A stretch of 64,000 nt of DNA from Siniperca chuatsi (taxonomy: Eukaryota; Chordata; Actinopteri; Centrarchiformes; Sinipercidae), in assembly GCF_020085105.1 (NCBI RefSeq), contig NC_058046.1:17136675-17200674 (forward strand), read 5' to 3'. Under the pieces are notes generated by a model. The model made no database searches, was not told the origin of the DNA, and was given only the letters and a program-made list of their open reading frames with translations. Position numbers and translations under genes: made by a program. This document shows, one piece after another, positions 62,558 to 64,000 of this stretch (positions are counted from its first letter, which is position 1; the number at the start of each line of letters is the position of its first letter).

Positions 62558-63400
62558 CAGTGATGGAAAGTAACTAAGCACATTTACTCAAGTATTGTAT
62601 TCAAGTATACTTTTGCGGTACTTGTACTTTACTTGAGTATTTCCATTTTAATGCCACTTTATTCTACTACATTTCAGAGGAAAATATTTTACTTTTTACT
62701 CCACTACATTTATTTGTCAGTTATAGACAATGATTACTTTTCAGATTAAGATTTTACATTAAAAAAACATGATTATCTTTTAAAATACAGTGCATTTTAA
62801 AATATTAAACCAGTGGTTCCCAATCCTTTTTGGCATGTGACCCCTTACAAAAAAGTCTAGTTGTCTAGTTACGTTTCATATGTCAATGAGTTGTTAGCAG
62901 TTCCACCAAAGAGTAATTTCATCTCTAAACTCAGATGGTTTCATTTAAATAACTGTTCTAGGCCAAAAGAGGTATAATGTCCCAACCATTTCACATAAAA
63001 AGCTAAAATTAGTGAATAGTCCAAAAATTAAAGAATAGAAATTTGTCAAAACTTTTTTTTGTTCTTCTCACTCCCATTAAGCATCTCTCAACCTCTCAGA
63101 TGTATCTTGTGATCCTTTGGAGGGGGGCCGACCCCTAGGTTGGAAACCACTGGACTTAACTACCTGACTGTATGTAAAGTAGTTAAAAAAGAGCTTCATC
63201 TCGACCCGCTACAACAGTAAAATGCTGTTTACACACTGCTGATGTAACAATATTAACAATGTAATAATGTAATATATTTTCTGCAGAAGGAGCACTTTTA
63301 CTTTTGATACTTCTATATTTTGCTGATAATACTGCACTTAGATTTTTACAGTGTAGTACTTTTACTTTGGTGAAGGATTTCAGTACTTCTCCCACCACTG
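62558..63400 (+). mobile_element. Composite hAT-like nonautonomous element, most complete copy
   Basis: Left end 'cagtgatggaaagtaactaa', right end 'cttctcccaccactg': imperfect CAGTG/CACTG termini. The flanking 8-mers are tttatggc (62550-62557) and gatatggc (63401-63408), identical in 6 of 8 bases, as expected for an aged hAT-type target duplication. Internal blocks such as 'ttgtactttacttgagtatt' and 'actccactacatttatttg' are shared with a very abundant fish repeat family. It contains no ORF of its own and carries a nested MITE at 62811-63152. Confidence 0.8.
62811..63152 (+). mobile_element. Nested CAGTGG-ended MITE (342 bp)
   Basis: Begins CAGTGGTTCCCAATCC and ends AGGTTGGAAACCACTG, good imperfect inverted repeats. 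The flanking 8-mers are tattaaac and gacttaac, a decayed duplication. The homologous insert at 11589-11875 is in the same relative place. Confidence 0.8.
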
Positions 63401-64000
63401 GATATGGCAGTATTTTTACTGATAAATAGAGCTGCAATAACCAATCTGTTTCACTCTGTTTCCTCTTCCTGCTGTTTCACTTGGTTCTCCAGTCTGTTTC
63501 CTTTCAAGGAATCAAGGCTCATGAGAGAAAAACAGTAGAAAAATAGTATAATAGTATACACAGAACTAATTCTGAAAAAAAAGTTTGGTGGCAAATCTGA
63601 AATAAGATGTGGAATTATGAATAAGAGGATCTGTCTCTTTTGTCTGATCCTCACTTTTCTCTGTCTCTCTCTCTCTGGATCAGATCATTTGCTCTCCTGA
63701 CTGCAGTTGTGCTTTTCAGTCAAACTAAGCTATTTATCGACTAATTATTTCAACTTTAGTGATGTTCGTGGATTTTTGATTATTTCTCAATTTCTCTTGC
63801 CAACTTGTAATGTTATTTAATCTGAATAACTGACATTGAGAGCAGGTCTCTGTCTTGTCATGCCAAGGCAGCATAATAACATTTGTTTTTAAATACATAT
63901 TTGCAGACAGGAGGTAGCAGAAAAGCAGGGGGGAGTGAGTGAAGGGAAAGGGGGAAGAACGATGCAGAAACAAAGGGGGAAGGGAAGTTAATCTACAAAC
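63401..64000. other. No gene recognised
   Basis: AT-rich sequence followed by a CT-rich run near 63655-63675 and a purine-rich end. Nothing further supported. Confidence 0.5.

Noticed and set aside
1-64000. tRNA, rRNA, CRISPR or bacterial-type operon signals
   Set aside because: None were seen; the sequence is clearly vertebrate nuclear DNA.

Overview
The window looks like a stretch of a percomorph-type teleost chromosome. It has intron-rich genes with GT-AG boundaries, long AT-rich noncoding stretches, many (CA)n/(TG)n, (CT)n and (ATC)n microsatellites, and several interspersed repeats typical of bony fish: CAGTG-ended hAT-like MITEs, L2-type LINE remnants, and the 'GCAGTGTGTAGGATT' and 'AAAGGAAT...ATTCCTTT' families. 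All gene models were spliced by eye from reading frame, splice sites and similarity between copies.

Layout. 1-19 kb is almost gene-free: a possible last coding exon pair of a gene entering from the left (356-597), an unrecognised short ORF near 1.84-2.1 kb, and a composite repeat at 11.26-12.03 kb. At 19626-21647 (+) lies one intact, intronless, GC-rich 673-codon piggyBac-transposase-derived gene. It keeps all four catalytic aspartates and the C-terminal cysteine-rich domain, but no flanking terminal repeats were found. 22-24.9 kb holds microsatellites and a truncated copy of the composite repeat.

25-48.6 kb is the core of the window: a tandem array of alpha-arrestin (ARRDC3-like) genes, all on the minus strand. 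Four complete six-exon genes can be reconstructed: 46332-48606 (317 aa), 39704-42838 (359 aa), 29472-33165 (357 aa) and 25012-27172 (320 aa). A decayed copy (exons 2, 3 and 6 only, with a nonsense codon; 35107-36547) lies between the second and third genes. A scrap of exon 5 (28068-28182) lies between the third and fourth. Exon phases are identical in all copies, so the array arose by local duplication. The C-terminal tails, which in this family recruit NEDD4-type ubiquitin ligases through PPxY motifs, differ strikingly: a C-terminal PPPY, a PPAY plus PPLPY, a PPPPY, and no PPxY at all. Such proteins are expected to be membrane-trafficking adaptors linking receptors to ubiquitin ligases, and the array looks like one in which cargo-binding arrestin folds have been kept while ligase-coupling tails diversified.

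48.7-64 kb has no recognised gene. It carries a GC-rich promoter-like patch just upstream of the first arrestin gene, a 569-bp MITE (53130-53698), an internally deleted L2 LINE (55.3-55.9 kb), a three-unit repeat (56.4-56.9 kb), a long (TG)n tract (61.45 kb), and the best-preserved copy of the composite hAT-like element (62558-63400), which has a MITE nested inside it. The same nested insertion at the same internal position is seen in the 11.5-kb and 24.5-kb copies.
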